Assembly: GCA_029562975.1 (NCBI GenBank) | Contig: JAKQTR010000031.1 | Location: forward strand, 20,185 to 84,184 | From: Acidobacteriota bacterium | Lineage (GTDB): Bacteria > Acidobacteriota > Vicinamibacteria > Vicinamibacterales > JAKQTR01 | Direction of reading: 5' to 3' | DNA length: 64,000 bases | Shown: positions 51,193 to 59,690 of the stretch, in pieces | How positions within the stretch are numbered: position 1 is the stretch's first letter | Layout: each line of letters opens with the position of its first letter | The notes under the pieces: generated by a model | Told to the model about the DNA's origin: nothing | What the model saw: only the letters and a program-made list of their open reading frames with translations | Database searches by the model: none | Program-made: the position numbers and the translations under genes

Positions 51193-52971
51193 CTAGCGGC
51201 GCTCCGCCGGGGTTCCCGACCCGGCCCGCGGCAGCTTCTCTATGAGGGCGGCCTCGTCATTTCCCGCCGGCGATTCCGCTACAGGGAACCGTTCGACGAC
51301 GGTCCAGGCGGTGGCGCCGAGCACGTCGAGGATGACGCGGCCCTCGTAGCCCAGGTAGGGCCGCGTGTAGGTCAGGATGTAGCGGATGTCGTCGCGCTCA
51401 AGGCGATCCTCGTAGTTGCCGAACTCCCGCCCGACGAACACCGGCCGGATGCGGCTCTCGAGGGCGAGGCCGTTGGCGAGCTTGCCGTGCACGAGCGTTC
51501 CTGGCGCCAGCCGCTCGCCGACGAGGCGCATCGCCCGGTAGTTGTGGTAGGTTCGGCCGGCGGACCACCGGACGAAGCCGGCCAGGTCGAGCCCGACGAC
51601 GAGGGCGGCGAGGGTCACCGACGCCCGCAGCGTCCACCGGCGGCTCGAGATCCAGCGAACGGGGCGCGGCCAGGCCACCGCCAGGGCGGCACCGGCCAGT
51701 GCCGCCGCGGCCGCGCCGGAGCGGACGCTTGGGCTGATGTGCGGGGCGAACGCCGCGCGGGCGGCCGACCCGGCCAGCACGTAGAAGCCGAAGAGGACGA
51801 CGGGCAGGACGGCCACGAGCTGCCGGCGGGTCAAGGCGGCGACCTCGGGCGCGACCAGGCGGCGGTCGCGTCCGAGCGCGATCGAGGCCAGCGCGATGAG
51901 CGGCGGAATGAGGAACACGTACCGGCGCTCGTTGCCGGTGTCGTGCACGATGAGCTCGGCGCATCCCAGCACGATCCACGCCACCGCGAGCCACTCGGCC
52001 GCCGCCGCTCGCCTCCAACGGGCGGCCACGCCGCAGGCCGCGCCGAACGCGAGCAGGAGCACGACCCACATGCGCGTGAAGAAGTCGGTCACCACTGGCA
52101 GCCAGCTCGCGCGGTCGACGAACGCAGCCCAGGCGTAGCTCGGCTTCCGCGTGACCGACATCTGCCAATTGTAGAACCGGAACTCGCTCCAGAACGGGAT
52201 GACGAAGACGACGAGCGCCGTCGCGCCGGCCAGCAGGAGGCCGAGGATGACGCCGCGGTGGGCCAGGTCCGAGCGTTCGGCGGCGCGCGCGTCCGCCGGC
52301 GCGACGTGCCATCGCCAGAGGCCGGCGAGCGCAACGACGCCGAGGGCCGGCAGGAAGAACGCGGCCGCCGCCTTCGCGAAGAACGCGATCACGGCGCAGG
52401 CGCCGGCGGAGGCGCCCCACGCGGCCGCGCGCCACCCGCCGGCGCGCGCGCCCCGGGCGCAGGCGTACAGCGCGGCCACCATCGGCACCACCATCGGCGT
52501 CTCGAGGAGCGCCGCGCGGTTCCACATCACCCACACGAAGTGCACCGAGGCCAGCGCGCCAGCCAACGCGCCCGCCGCACGCCCCGCGGCGTGCCGCACC
52601 GCGCCGGCGAGGAACAGGACGGACGCCGCGCCGAGGATCTCGGGCACGAACCGCGCCTGCCACAGCCCCACGCCGAAGGCCCTGAACGAGGCGTACTCGA
52701 GTGCGGTGAAGACGGGAGCCAGGTACATGGGATTCCACCGGTCGGTCTCCCAGGTGCCGAAGAGCGCCATGTTGCGGGCGTTGTGGGTCCACGCTCCCTC
52801 GTCGTGCCACACTACGCCGACGCTCATCTGCCAGGGCGGGTCGGCCAGCGGGAACAGCATCCGCAGGAGCACCGCGACGACGGCCGTCAGCGCGAGCGCC
52901 AGCCGGTAGGTCCGTTCGTCGATGTCCTCGGCGCCGCCGTCGGCGGCGAGCCACCGGACGAGGCCCGTCAC
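51193..52971 (-). CDS. GT39-like membrane glycosyltransferase
   Basis: A 592-residue protein with about ten helices. The first loop VVWHDEGAWTHNARNMALFGTW contains the D-E pair of PMT-type GT-C enzymes and is followed by PMYLAPVFTALEYASFRAFG. The C-terminal part is a soluble domain with REFGNYEDRLERDDIRYILTYTRPY. It is coupled to the neighbouring GT by a GTGA overlap (52968-52971), which fixes the GTG start despite a much longer open frame. Confidence 0.75.
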   Translation of the reverse strand: MTGLVRWLAADGGAEDIDERTYRLALALTAVVAVLLRMLFPLADPPWQMSVGVVWHDEGAWTHNARNMALFGTWETDRWNPMYLAPVFTALEYASFRAFGVGLWQARFVPEILGAASVLFLAGAVRHAAGRAAGALAGALASVHFVWVMWNRAALLETPMVVPMVAALYACARGARAGGWRAAAWGASAGACAVIAFFAKAAAAFFLPALGVVALAGLWRWHVAPADARAAERSDLAHRGVILGLLLAGATALVVFVIPFWSEFRFYNWQMSVTRKPSYAWAAFVDRASWLPVVTDFFTRMWVVLLLAFGAACGVAARWRRAAAAEWLAVAWIVLGCAELIVHDTGNERRYVFLIPPLIALASIALGRDRRLVAPEVAALTRRQLVAVLPVVLFGFYVLAGSAARAAFAPHISPSVRSGAAAAALAGAALAVAWPRPVRWISSRRWTLRASVTLAALVVGLDLAGFVRWSAGRTYHNYRAMRLVGERLAPGTLVHGKLANGLALESRIRPVFVGREFGNYEDRLERDDIRYILTYTRPYLGYEGRVILDVLGATAWTVVERFPVAESPAGNDEAALIEKLPRAGSGTPAERR

Positions 52972-54557
52972 ATCGGCCTCCTCAGCCAGATCTGAAAGGC
53001 GTCCCGATCGGGCTGCCGCTCGTAGCCCGCTTCCAGCCACGACACGAGCCCGGGCTGCCCGAGGAAGTAGGCGGCCGAGTCCGTGCCCTCCAGCTGCCAG
53101 TCGTTGGCCTGCAGCACGACGACGGCCGGCCGCCGCGCGCGGAGGTCGGCGAGAAGCCCCGCGGCGCCGTACCGATCCCGGCCCTCGTTGAATCCGACGA
53201 CCAGCGGCCGGCTCCAGAAGAACCGTGACGCGCTCCGGCGGCCGGACTGCACCAGCGCGCCCTGCGAGAACCCGCAGATGTAGACCGTGTCGGAGGGGGC
53301 GCTGTGCTGTTCGAGGTACCGGCCGAGCCGCTCGACTGCGGCGGGAACGTGCTTGTCGGTCACCCGCAGGCCGCCGAAGCGCGCCAGATAACGGTCCCGG
53401 GGCTCGGCGCCGGCGGCCCGCCGCACGTCGAGCCACGTGCTCTCCACGGCCTTTCGCGCCGGGACCACCCGGGCCAGCGCCAGCAGCGCCACGGCCGCCG
53501 CGAGGGCGGGCACCCAGGGGCGCTTCGCGCCCCGGGCGAGCGTCCACGCGCCCAGTGCGGCCGCGAGCGCCAGCGGCGGGTTGGCCTGAACGAAGTACTG
53601 CGGCAGGCCGCGGCTTCCGTTGATGAGGATGGACAAACAGGCGGCACCGACCCAGGCGACGGCCACGGCCGCGTGCGGGTCGCGGCGGATCCGCGTGAGC
53701 AGCACGAGGCATCCGGCACCGCCAAGCAGCCACAGCCCATCGACTCTCGCCTGCCTGATCGGGAACGTCAGCGCGTACCGGACGACGTTGGCCAGGCTGC
53801 CGTACGTCTCGCCGGAGTAGAGCATGTTGTAGGTGATCGTGGCGTCCCACAGATCGCCCCACGCGCCCGCCGCGGCGAACCGGATCGCGAGCATGCCGAG
53901 CGGGAGGGCTGCGCCGGCCGCCATGCCCGCGGCGTCGAGAAGCGTCTCGCGCCGCCATCCAGGCGCGAACGCCTGCCGGCGCCAGGCCGCACTCCCGGCC
54001 AGTGCGGCGAGCGCGTAGGCCGCCGCGTTGTACTTGTAGGCCGCCGCGAGGCCGACGAGGGCGCCGGCTCCGAGGCGCCACGCCCAGGTCCGCCAGCGCG
54101 GCGCGGCCTGCGGGTGCGCGGCGTTGTACACGCACAGCATGACCGCGGTCACGGCGACGGCGATGAACGTCTCGCACTGGGCGCGCAGCCACATGCCGCC
54201 CAGCCTCGAATACGCGGGGTTTCCGAGCAGCAGGAAGATCGCCGCGGCGGCCCAGCCGGCACGCGCCGTCAGGCGCCGCTCGAGCGCCAGGAGCAGCAGC
54301 GCGACGGCGAGGGCGGCAAGGAGATCCGTTGCCGCGACGACGGCGGGGCGGGGCCAGACGCCGTACATCACGGCGTAGGTGTAATGCACCGCCGGCGGCT
54401 TCTGATCCCAGGCGTCGAGATACGGCAGTCCGCCGCGGGCGATTTCCTGGCCGACGTAAGCGTACAGGTCCTGGTCCGCTCCGGACGGCTGGACGAGGGA
54501 CGGCAGGCGGATGATGACCAGCAGGGTCAGGACAATCCAGGCGGCGCGCCGGCTCAT
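52968..54557 (-). CDS. GT39/ArnT-like membrane glycosyltransferase
   Basis: A 529-residue protein with about eleven helices. The loop PSGADQDLYAYVGQEIARGGLPYLDAWDQKPPAVHYTYAV is a close match to the GT39 pattern (G.xD...YA..g.....G..PY.D..D.KPP). It likely takes a sugar from a polyprenyl-phosphate, such as the one made by the GT2 gene that diverges from it at 54620. The 62-base space between the two starts holds TATCAT-like -10 boxes for both strands and a CTCCCG-GGAA-CGGGAG stem at 54578-54593. Confidence 0.82.
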   Translation of the reverse strand: MSRRAAWIVLTLLVIIRLPSLVQPSGADQDLYAYVGQEIARGGLPYLDAWDQKPPAVHYTYAVMYGVWPRPAVVAATDLLAALAVALLLLALERRLTARAGWAAAAIFLLLGNPAYSRLGGMWLRAQCETFIAVAVTAVMLCVYNAAHPQAAPRWRTWAWRLGAGALVGLAAAYKYNAAAYALAALAGSAAWRRQAFAPGWRRETLLDAAGMAAGAALPLGMLAIRFAAAGAWGDLWDATITYNMLYSGETYGSLANVVRYALTFPIRQARVDGLWLLGGAGCLVLLTRIRRDPHAAVAVAWVGAACLSILINGSRGLPQYFVQANPPLALAAALGAWTLARGAKRPWVPALAAAVALLALARVVPARKAVESTWLDVRRAAGAEPRDRYLARFGGLRVTDKHVPAAVERLGRYLEQHSAPSDTVYICGFSQGALVQSGRRSASRFFWSRPLVVGFNEGRDRYGAAGLLADLRARRPAVVVLQANDWQLEGTDSAAYFLGQPGLVSWLEAGYERQPDRDAFQIWLRRPM

Positions 54558-54619
54558 CAGGATGAACTCCCCGGGCGTCTCCCGGGAACGGGAGATATCA
54601 TAGTCGAAGGAGAAGCCTC

Positions 54620-55390
54620 GTGCCGGATGGCCCGCTCGTGTCCGTCGTCGTGCCCACCTACAACGAGCGCGAGCGCCTCGGGCGTTTCGTGGAGTTGCTC
54701 GCGGGCGTCCTCGGCGAGGCGCGTCTCGACGGCGAGATCGTGATCGTCGACGACAACTCGCCCGACGGCACCGGCGCGCTGGCCGACACTCTGGCGGCCC
54801 GGCACCCCGTGCGCGTGATCCACCGGTCCGGCAAGCTGGGCCTCGGCACCGCGGTCATGGCCGGGTTTGCCGCCGCGCGGGGCGAGATCCTGGGCGTGAT
54901 GGACGCGGACATCAGCCATCCGCCGGAGCGGCTGCCCGTGCTCGTGGCGGCCCTCCGGCAGTCCGGCGCGGACGTGGTCATTGGCAGCCGCTATATTCCC
55001 GGCGGCGGTACGAGGAACTGGCCCGCTTCCCGCGCTGTCATGTCGCGCGCCGCCTGCCTGGCGGCGCGCGCGCTGACCCCGGTGCGCGACGCGGCGTCCG
55101 GGTTCTTCGTCCTGCGCCGGCCCGTCATCGCGGGCGTTGAGATCAAGGCGGCCGGCTTCAAGATCTGCCTCGAGCTGCTCGTGAGGGGCCAGGTGGGCTC
55201 GGTGCTGGAGGTGCCCTACCTCTTCAGCGATCGAGCGGCCGGGCAGAGCAAAATGAACCACCGGGAAGCGCTCGGCTACCTGGTGCAACTGGCGCAGCTC
55301 TTCATGTGGCGCCTGTCCCGGGGGGCGCCCAGGCCGGCGTGGCGCCGCCTCAGTCCCGAGGAGGCCGATCGGCTCGCGGCGCGGGCCTGA
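54620..55390 (+). CDS. Polyprenyl-phosphate sugar synthase (DPM1-like GT2)
   Basis: A 256-residue GT-A enzyme that moves a hexose from an NDP donor to polyprenyl phosphate. The motifs are VSVVVPTYNER (7-17), IVDDNSPDGT near residue 43, KLGLGTAVMAGFAAARGEILGVMDADISHPPE with the metal D-x-D, and GSRYIPGGGTRNWP. No C-terminal membrane helices are present, as in DPM1-like enzymes. The GTG at 54620 follows AAGGAG. The product would feed the several GT-C enzymes around it. The 3' end overlaps the convergent radical SAM gene by 41 bases. Confidence 0.9.
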   Translation: MPDGPLVSVVVPTYNERERLGRFVELLAGVLGEARLDGEIVIVDDNSPDGTGALADTLAARHPVRVIHRSGKLGLGTAVMAGFAAARGEILGVMDADISHPPERLPVLVAALRQSGADVVIGSRYIPGGGTRNWPASRAVMSRAACLAARALTPVRDAASGFFVLRRPVIAGVEIKAAGFKICLELLVRGQVGSVLEVPYLFSDRAAGQSKMNHREALGYLVQLAQLFMWRLSRGAPRPAWRRLSPEEADRLAARA

Positions 55391-56903
55391 CGATTTCGAC
55401 GCGGTGAACCGGCGCCGATGATTCGGCCGGCGGATGCGCCGCAACGGCAGGCGCCGCCGGCGCCGGGTCCGGCGCCCCGCGCACCACGCGCACGGCCGCC
55501 TGCCACACGAGCGGGCCGCTGCTGCGGACGATCTTCAGCAGATCGACGACGTGGCGCGCCATCCACGACGGCCGCAGGTAGAACCGGCGCGTCGCGCGCC
55601 GGATGGCGCGAAGCACGACGGGCTCGTCGAGTCGGTTCGACCGCAGGACGTAGAACGAGTACTCGAGCCTCGACCAGTCCTCGGTGACGAGCATCCCCTC
55701 CCGCTTGCACTTCTCGTACAGCTCGGTGCCGGGGTAGGGCACCGCCGGGTAGAAGTTCGCGAAGTCCGGGTCGATCTCCCGCGCGAACCTGGCCGTGCGC
55801 TCGATGGATTCGGGCGTGTCGCCCGGATACCCGAAAATGAAGAAGGCAAACGACTTGATGCCCGCCTCGCGGAGGTTCCGGATCGCGAGCCGGATCTTCT
55901 CGCGCTCGAGCTTCTTCATCATCTCCCGGCGCACGTCGTCGGATTCCGACTCGATGCCCAGCGACAGCATCCAGCAGCCCGATTGCCGGAGCTTCGCCAC
56001 GAACTCCGGGTTCGTCAGGTTGTCGGCGCGGCCGTTCCCGAACCATCGCACGCCGAGGTTGCGCGCGATGAGTTCGTCGCAGAAGCGCGAGAAGCTCTTG
56101 GCGTTCAGGGTGACGGTGTCGCCCCACAGGTAGAAGTGGTTGATGCCGAAGCGCCGCTTGCCCTGCTCGATTTCGTCGACGAGCGCGACGGCGTCCCGTT
56201 CGCGGAACTTGTGCCCCTGAATGATCGGCGCGACGCAGAAGTCGCAGCTGTACGGACAGCCGCGGCTCGACTCGACAATCAGGTACCGGGCGTTTTCGAG
56301 AGGCAGCCGGTAGCGGTCGAGGGGCAGCAGATCCCAGGCCGGGCAGGGCATGGCCGCGAAGCCGCCGTAGGCGCCCTGGGCCCGGTGCGCGATGACCGTG
56401 CCGCCGCGGCGGATGGTGAGGCTGTCCACGCGCTCGGCCTGGTCGAAGGACTCGAGGGCCGCAAGCTGCAGGATCGCGTCCTCGGGCTCGCCGACCGCCA
56501 TGGCGTCCACCTGCGGCGCGTGCGCCATGGCCGCCTGGGGCGCGGCGGAGGCGTGCGGGCCGAACGACACCAGGGGCGCGCCGAAGGCCTGTTTCAGCTT
56601 GCCGGCTTCGAAGGCGTCCGCCGAGGCCGTCGGCGTGGCGCTGCAGAAGACCAGCAGCGTGGGCGCGAACCCCTCGCGGTTCAGCCGGGCGATGAGGTCT
56701 TCGGTCGAGAGCCGTTCTGCCGTCTGATCGACGAGGCGGACGCCGAACCCGCGGTCCCGGAGCAGGGCGGCGATCAGGGCGAGCGAATAGGGCGGCTTCG
56801 TCGTGCCGAGGACTTCCTCCCGCTCCTGGCAGCGGCCCTGGCGCGTGAACGCCACGCCGTTGACGAGCGGGGGATTGAACAGCAGAACCCGGCGACCCAG
56901 CAT
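55350..56903 (-). CDS. Cobalamin-binding-domain radical SAM enzyme
   Basis: A 517-residue class B-like radical SAM protein. Residues about 5-175 form a B12-binding-type Rossmann domain (RRVLLFNPPLVNG, GEPEDAILQL), but the base-off motif DxHxxG is replaced by DQTAERL. The radical SAM domain has CPYSCDFC near residue 220 (SSRGCPYSCDFCVAP), then a YLWGDTVTLN strand and LGIESESDDVRREMMKK. The family includes C-methylases and ring-forming enzymes. In this setting a modification of a glycan or its lipid is possible. ATG 56903 follows GGAAG. The 147-base gap upstream holds nothing I can name. Confidence 0.87.
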   Translation of the reverse strand: MLGRRVLLFNPPLVNGVAFTRQGRCQEREEVLGTTKPPYSLALIAALLRDRGFGVRLVDQTAERLSTEDLIARLNREGFAPTLLVFCSATPTASADAFEAGKLKQAFGAPLVSFGPHASAAPQAAMAHAPQVDAMAVGEPEDAILQLAALESFDQAERVDSLTIRRGGTVIAHRAQGAYGGFAAMPCPAWDLLPLDRYRLPLENARYLIVESSRGCPYSCDFCVAPIIQGHKFRERDAVALVDEIEQGKRRFGINHFYLWGDTVTLNAKSFSRFCDELIARNLGVRWFGNGRADNLTNPEFVAKLRQSGCWMLSLGIESESDDVRREMMKKLEREKIRLAIRNLREAGIKSFAFFIFGYPGDTPESIERTARFAREIDPDFANFYPAVPYPGTELYEKCKREGMLVTEDWSRLEYSFYVLRSNRLDEPVVLRAIRRATRRFYLRPSWMARHVVDLLKIVRSSGPLVWQAAVRVVRGAPDPAPAAPAVAAHPPAESSAPVHRVEIVRPAPRADRPPRD

Positions 56904-57050
56904 CGGCACTTCCGTTTCTCGGACGCCCGCCCCTCGGCGGCGGGACGTGCACCCGACCCACTCCAGCCATTCTAGCCGCTGGCGGGGGAGTCCGCCACGC
57001 GCGGCGCCGCGACGGCGAGGGCCTGGGCGAGCGGGCCGGGGCGGAGGAGC

Positions 57051-58532
57051 CTACGGCACGCGCGCGCGCACGGCTCCTGCCGCCCGCCCGGCTGCCCTGC
57101 GGATGACGGCCAGCTCCTCGGGTTCGAAGAAGCCCGAGGCAGCCAGCGTCGCGCCGAAGACGGCCACGGCGCATGCGCCGCGCAGCAGGACGCCGGCGAC
57201 GGGCGCGATCGCGGGCCCGGCGGCCAGGCGCGCCGCCGCGACAGCCAGGAGCGCCGCGGCGGCGAGCCGCCAGAGGCGCGACCATTCATAGGCAATCGGA
57301 TAGAACCGCTGCGAGAGCGCCATGCCGGCCGCCGCCAGCACGCCGTATGCCGCGACGTTCGACCAGGCCGCCCCGATGGCCCCGTACCGCGGTACGAGCA
57401 CCAGGCTCGCGCCCAGGGCGGCCGCGGCGGCCAGCCCGGTCGCGACGGGGTAGTACACCGTGCGCTTCGTGATGTTGAGGCCGATCGACGTCAGCAGGTA
57501 GATCCCCTGCAGGCCGACGCCCAGGCCGATCCAGGGAACGATGTCGCCGGCGCCGTGGAAGCGGGGCACGGTCATCAGCCGCACGAGGTCGCGGGAAACG
57601 GCGGCCAGGCCGGCCACCAGCAGGGCCAGCGCCCCGAACGCATACGTCGTCATCGTGCGGTACGTCCGCTTGGCGTTCGGCGCGTGCATCTCCTTGAAGT
57701 AGAAGGGCGCCCACGCGGTCTCGAACGCGCTGAGGAACAGCTTGAGGCCGAGGCCGAGGCTGGCGCCGACATTGTAGACACCCAGCTGCTGCAGCGGCGC
57801 GAAGCGGCTCAGCGTGACGCGATCGGCCACCGCGATGATCTGGTGCGCGAAGCTGTGCGGGACCCTCGGCAGGCCGAATTTCAGGCACTCCGCCAGCACG
57901 CGAAGCGAAAACACGGGCCGGATGAGCGCCGCGTAGCGCGGCAGCAACGCCAGCGCCAGGCCGACCGCCACGAGCAAATCCGCCAGCACCACTCCCATCA
58001 CGCCCTTGCGCAGCCCCACGACCAGCAGCAGCTTCGCGACGAGCGTCGTGAGGTTGTTGGCGAAGGTCAGCGCCACGAAGGTCCGCGCGCGCCCCTCGAT
58101 CCGGAGCACGTGGAACGGCAGGAAGGACACGGCGCCGAACAGCGTCGTGATCATGACGACGCGGAAGGCCGCCGTGAAATCGCCGCCGCCGAAGAGCGGC
58201 CGGGCAAGGTGCGGCGCCGCCGCCAGGCCCGCCGCCGCCAGCAGGCCGCCCGCGCCCGCCAGGAAGAAGAAGATCGTGCTCGCCAGCAGGCGCCGCGCGG
58301 CCGTGTCGGCGCAGTCGAAGTAGAAGCGCATGAACGCCGCGTCGATGCCCCAGCGGTTCAGGACCCGCACGACCTGCTCCACGATCAGCAGGAGGGCGAT
58401 CGCGCCGTACTCGGTGGGCGAGAGGACGATCGTGTAGACGGGCAGCAGGAGAAAGCTGGCGAGCTGGACGGCGACGTCGCCGATGCCGTACACCGTCAGG
58501 TTGACGGCGAGTTCGCGCAGCTTCTTGAACAC
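57051..58532 (-). CDS. Wzx-type polysaccharide flippase (MOP superfamily)
   Basis: A 493-residue protein with 12-14 helices: ELAVNLTVYGIGDVAVQLASFLLLPVYTIVLSPTEYGAIALLL at the front is the standard Wzx/RfbX pattern, followed by FGLPRVPHSFAHQIIAVADRVTLSRFAPLQQLGVYNVGASLG. It would turn a lipid-linked oligosaccharide to the outer leaflet. I chose GTG 58532 (start of the FKKLREL segment). No Wzy polymerase or Wzz is recognisable in the window, so the polymerisation route is open. Confidence 0.85.
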   Translation of the reverse strand: MFKKLRELAVNLTVYGIGDVAVQLASFLLLPVYTIVLSPTEYGAIALLLIVEQVVRVLNRWGIDAAFMRFYFDCADTAARRLLASTIFFFLAGAGGLLAAAGLAAAPHLARPLFGGGDFTAAFRVVMITTLFGAVSFLPFHVLRIEGRARTFVALTFANNLTTLVAKLLLVVGLRKGVMGVVLADLLVAVGLALALLPRYAALIRPVFSLRVLAECLKFGLPRVPHSFAHQIIAVADRVTLSRFAPLQQLGVYNVGASLGLGLKLFLSAFETAWAPFYFKEMHAPNAKRTYRTMTTYAFGALALLVAGLAAVSRDLVRLMTVPRFHGAGDIVPWIGLGVGLQGIYLLTSIGLNITKRTVYYPVATGLAAAAALGASLVLVPRYGAIGAAWSNVAAYGVLAAAGMALSQRFYPIAYEWSRLWRLAAAALLAVAAARLAAGPAIAPVAGVLLRGACAVAVFGATLAASGFFEPEELAVIRRAAGRAAGAVRARVP

Positions 58533-58576
58533 GGCCCCCGATTGTAGCCCAGCGGCGCGCGCGCCGCCGGGCCCCG

Positions 58577-59680
58577 TCACTTCGCGGCGGCAAGCGCCGC
58601 GCCGGCCGCGTAGGTGCGGACAAACGGGCTCGCGTCGTGGAGGAGCGTCACAAGAAGCGCCGCGTCACGGCAGCCGGCCGACTCGAGGAGTCGCGCTCCG
58701 ACTTCGCGGGTGGGCGTGTTGGGGCTGGAAGCCGCGCGCGCAAGCTCGCGCATCGCGTCGGCGTCCGACACGCCGAGCAACTGGGCCGCGCGCAGGCGCG
58801 CCCCCTCGCCCGGCGACCGCAGCAGCTCCCGCGCGAGCGCCGGCCAGCGCGGCGACCCGGAGGCATGGTAGGCCTCGAGCGCAAGCAACTGGACGTCCGG
58901 GACCCTGCTCGCCTCGGCCTGCGCCAGCACCGCGTCGCCGGCGTTGCTGCCGACGGCGTGCAGGGCCATCGCCAGGCTCTGCCGCATGCCTGCGTGCGTC
59001 TCCGCCTCGAAGGCCGCGCGCATGGCCGGAACGTGCTCGCGGGAACCAATCTCGGCAAGCGCCCGGATCGCCGCGAGACGGTTCGACGGGTTCGCGTCTC
59101 CCAGGAACGGCACGATGGCGTACGCCGCCCGTTTCGCGCCGGCGTCCTTCAGCGCGGTGATGATGGCGCCCTTGTCGCGGGGCACCTCCTCAGGCAGCCG
59201 CCGGATCAGGCGGTCCACCGCAGGAGAATCCCCCAGCCGAGCCAGCGCGCAGTCGGCCTCGATGCCCGCAGGCATCAGGGTGTTGCGGCCCCCGGCGGCG
59301 GACTCGAGCAGACCGCGGGCTGCCGCGTCTCCCGATCGGGCGAGGCGCTCCAGCGCGGGAATCCGGGCCAGCGAGGACACATCGCTGGCGATGGCGCCGA
59401 GGAGGCCGGACGCCACCGGCGCGAGCAGCGCGAGGTCGTGCTTCTTGACGGACGCAAAGAGACGATCGTAGGTCTCGAGCGCCTCGCCCGGCCGCCCGGC
59501 TGCCACAGCGGCAGCGATGGCCGACTTCGCCTCGGAGCGCATCTGATCGAGAAGCGACGGCTGCGCCGCGCCGGGAGCCTGCGGGTCGGCCGCTCGGGCG
59601 GCTGGCGCCCGGAGAAGGGCTGCAAGGGCCATGACGAGCGCGACGGCTGGCCGGCCGCGTCTGGTGCGTGGGAGGTCCAT
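58577..59680 (-). CDS. Secreted HEAT-repeat protein
   Basis: A 367-residue protein with a signal peptide (ALVMALAALLRAPAARAADP) and helical repeats of about 30 residues from residue 130 on, for example NPSNRLAAIRALAEIGSREHVPAMRAAFE and EGARLRAAQLLGVSDADAMRELARAA. HEAT repeats bind proteins. It starts ten bases after the stop of the giant repeat protein, so both may share one message. Function unknown. Confidence 0.78.
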   Translation of the reverse strand: MDLPRTRRGRPAVALVMALAALLRAPAARAADPQAPGAAQPSLLDQMRSEAKSAIAAAVAAGRPGEALETYDRLFASVKKHDLALLAPVASGLLGAIASDVSSLARIPALERLARSGDAAARGLLESAAGGRNTLMPAGIEADCALARLGDSPAVDRLIRRLPEEVPRDKGAIITALKDAGAKRAAYAIVPFLGDANPSNRLAAIRALAEIGSREHVPAMRAAFEAETHAGMRQSLAMALHAVGSNAGDAVLAQAEASRVPDVQLLALEAYHASGSPRWPALARELLRSPGEGARLRAAQLLGVSDADAMRELARAASSPNTPTREVGARLLESAGCRDAALLVTLLHDASPFVRTYAAGAALAAAK

Positions 59681-59690
59681 CTCCGACAGT

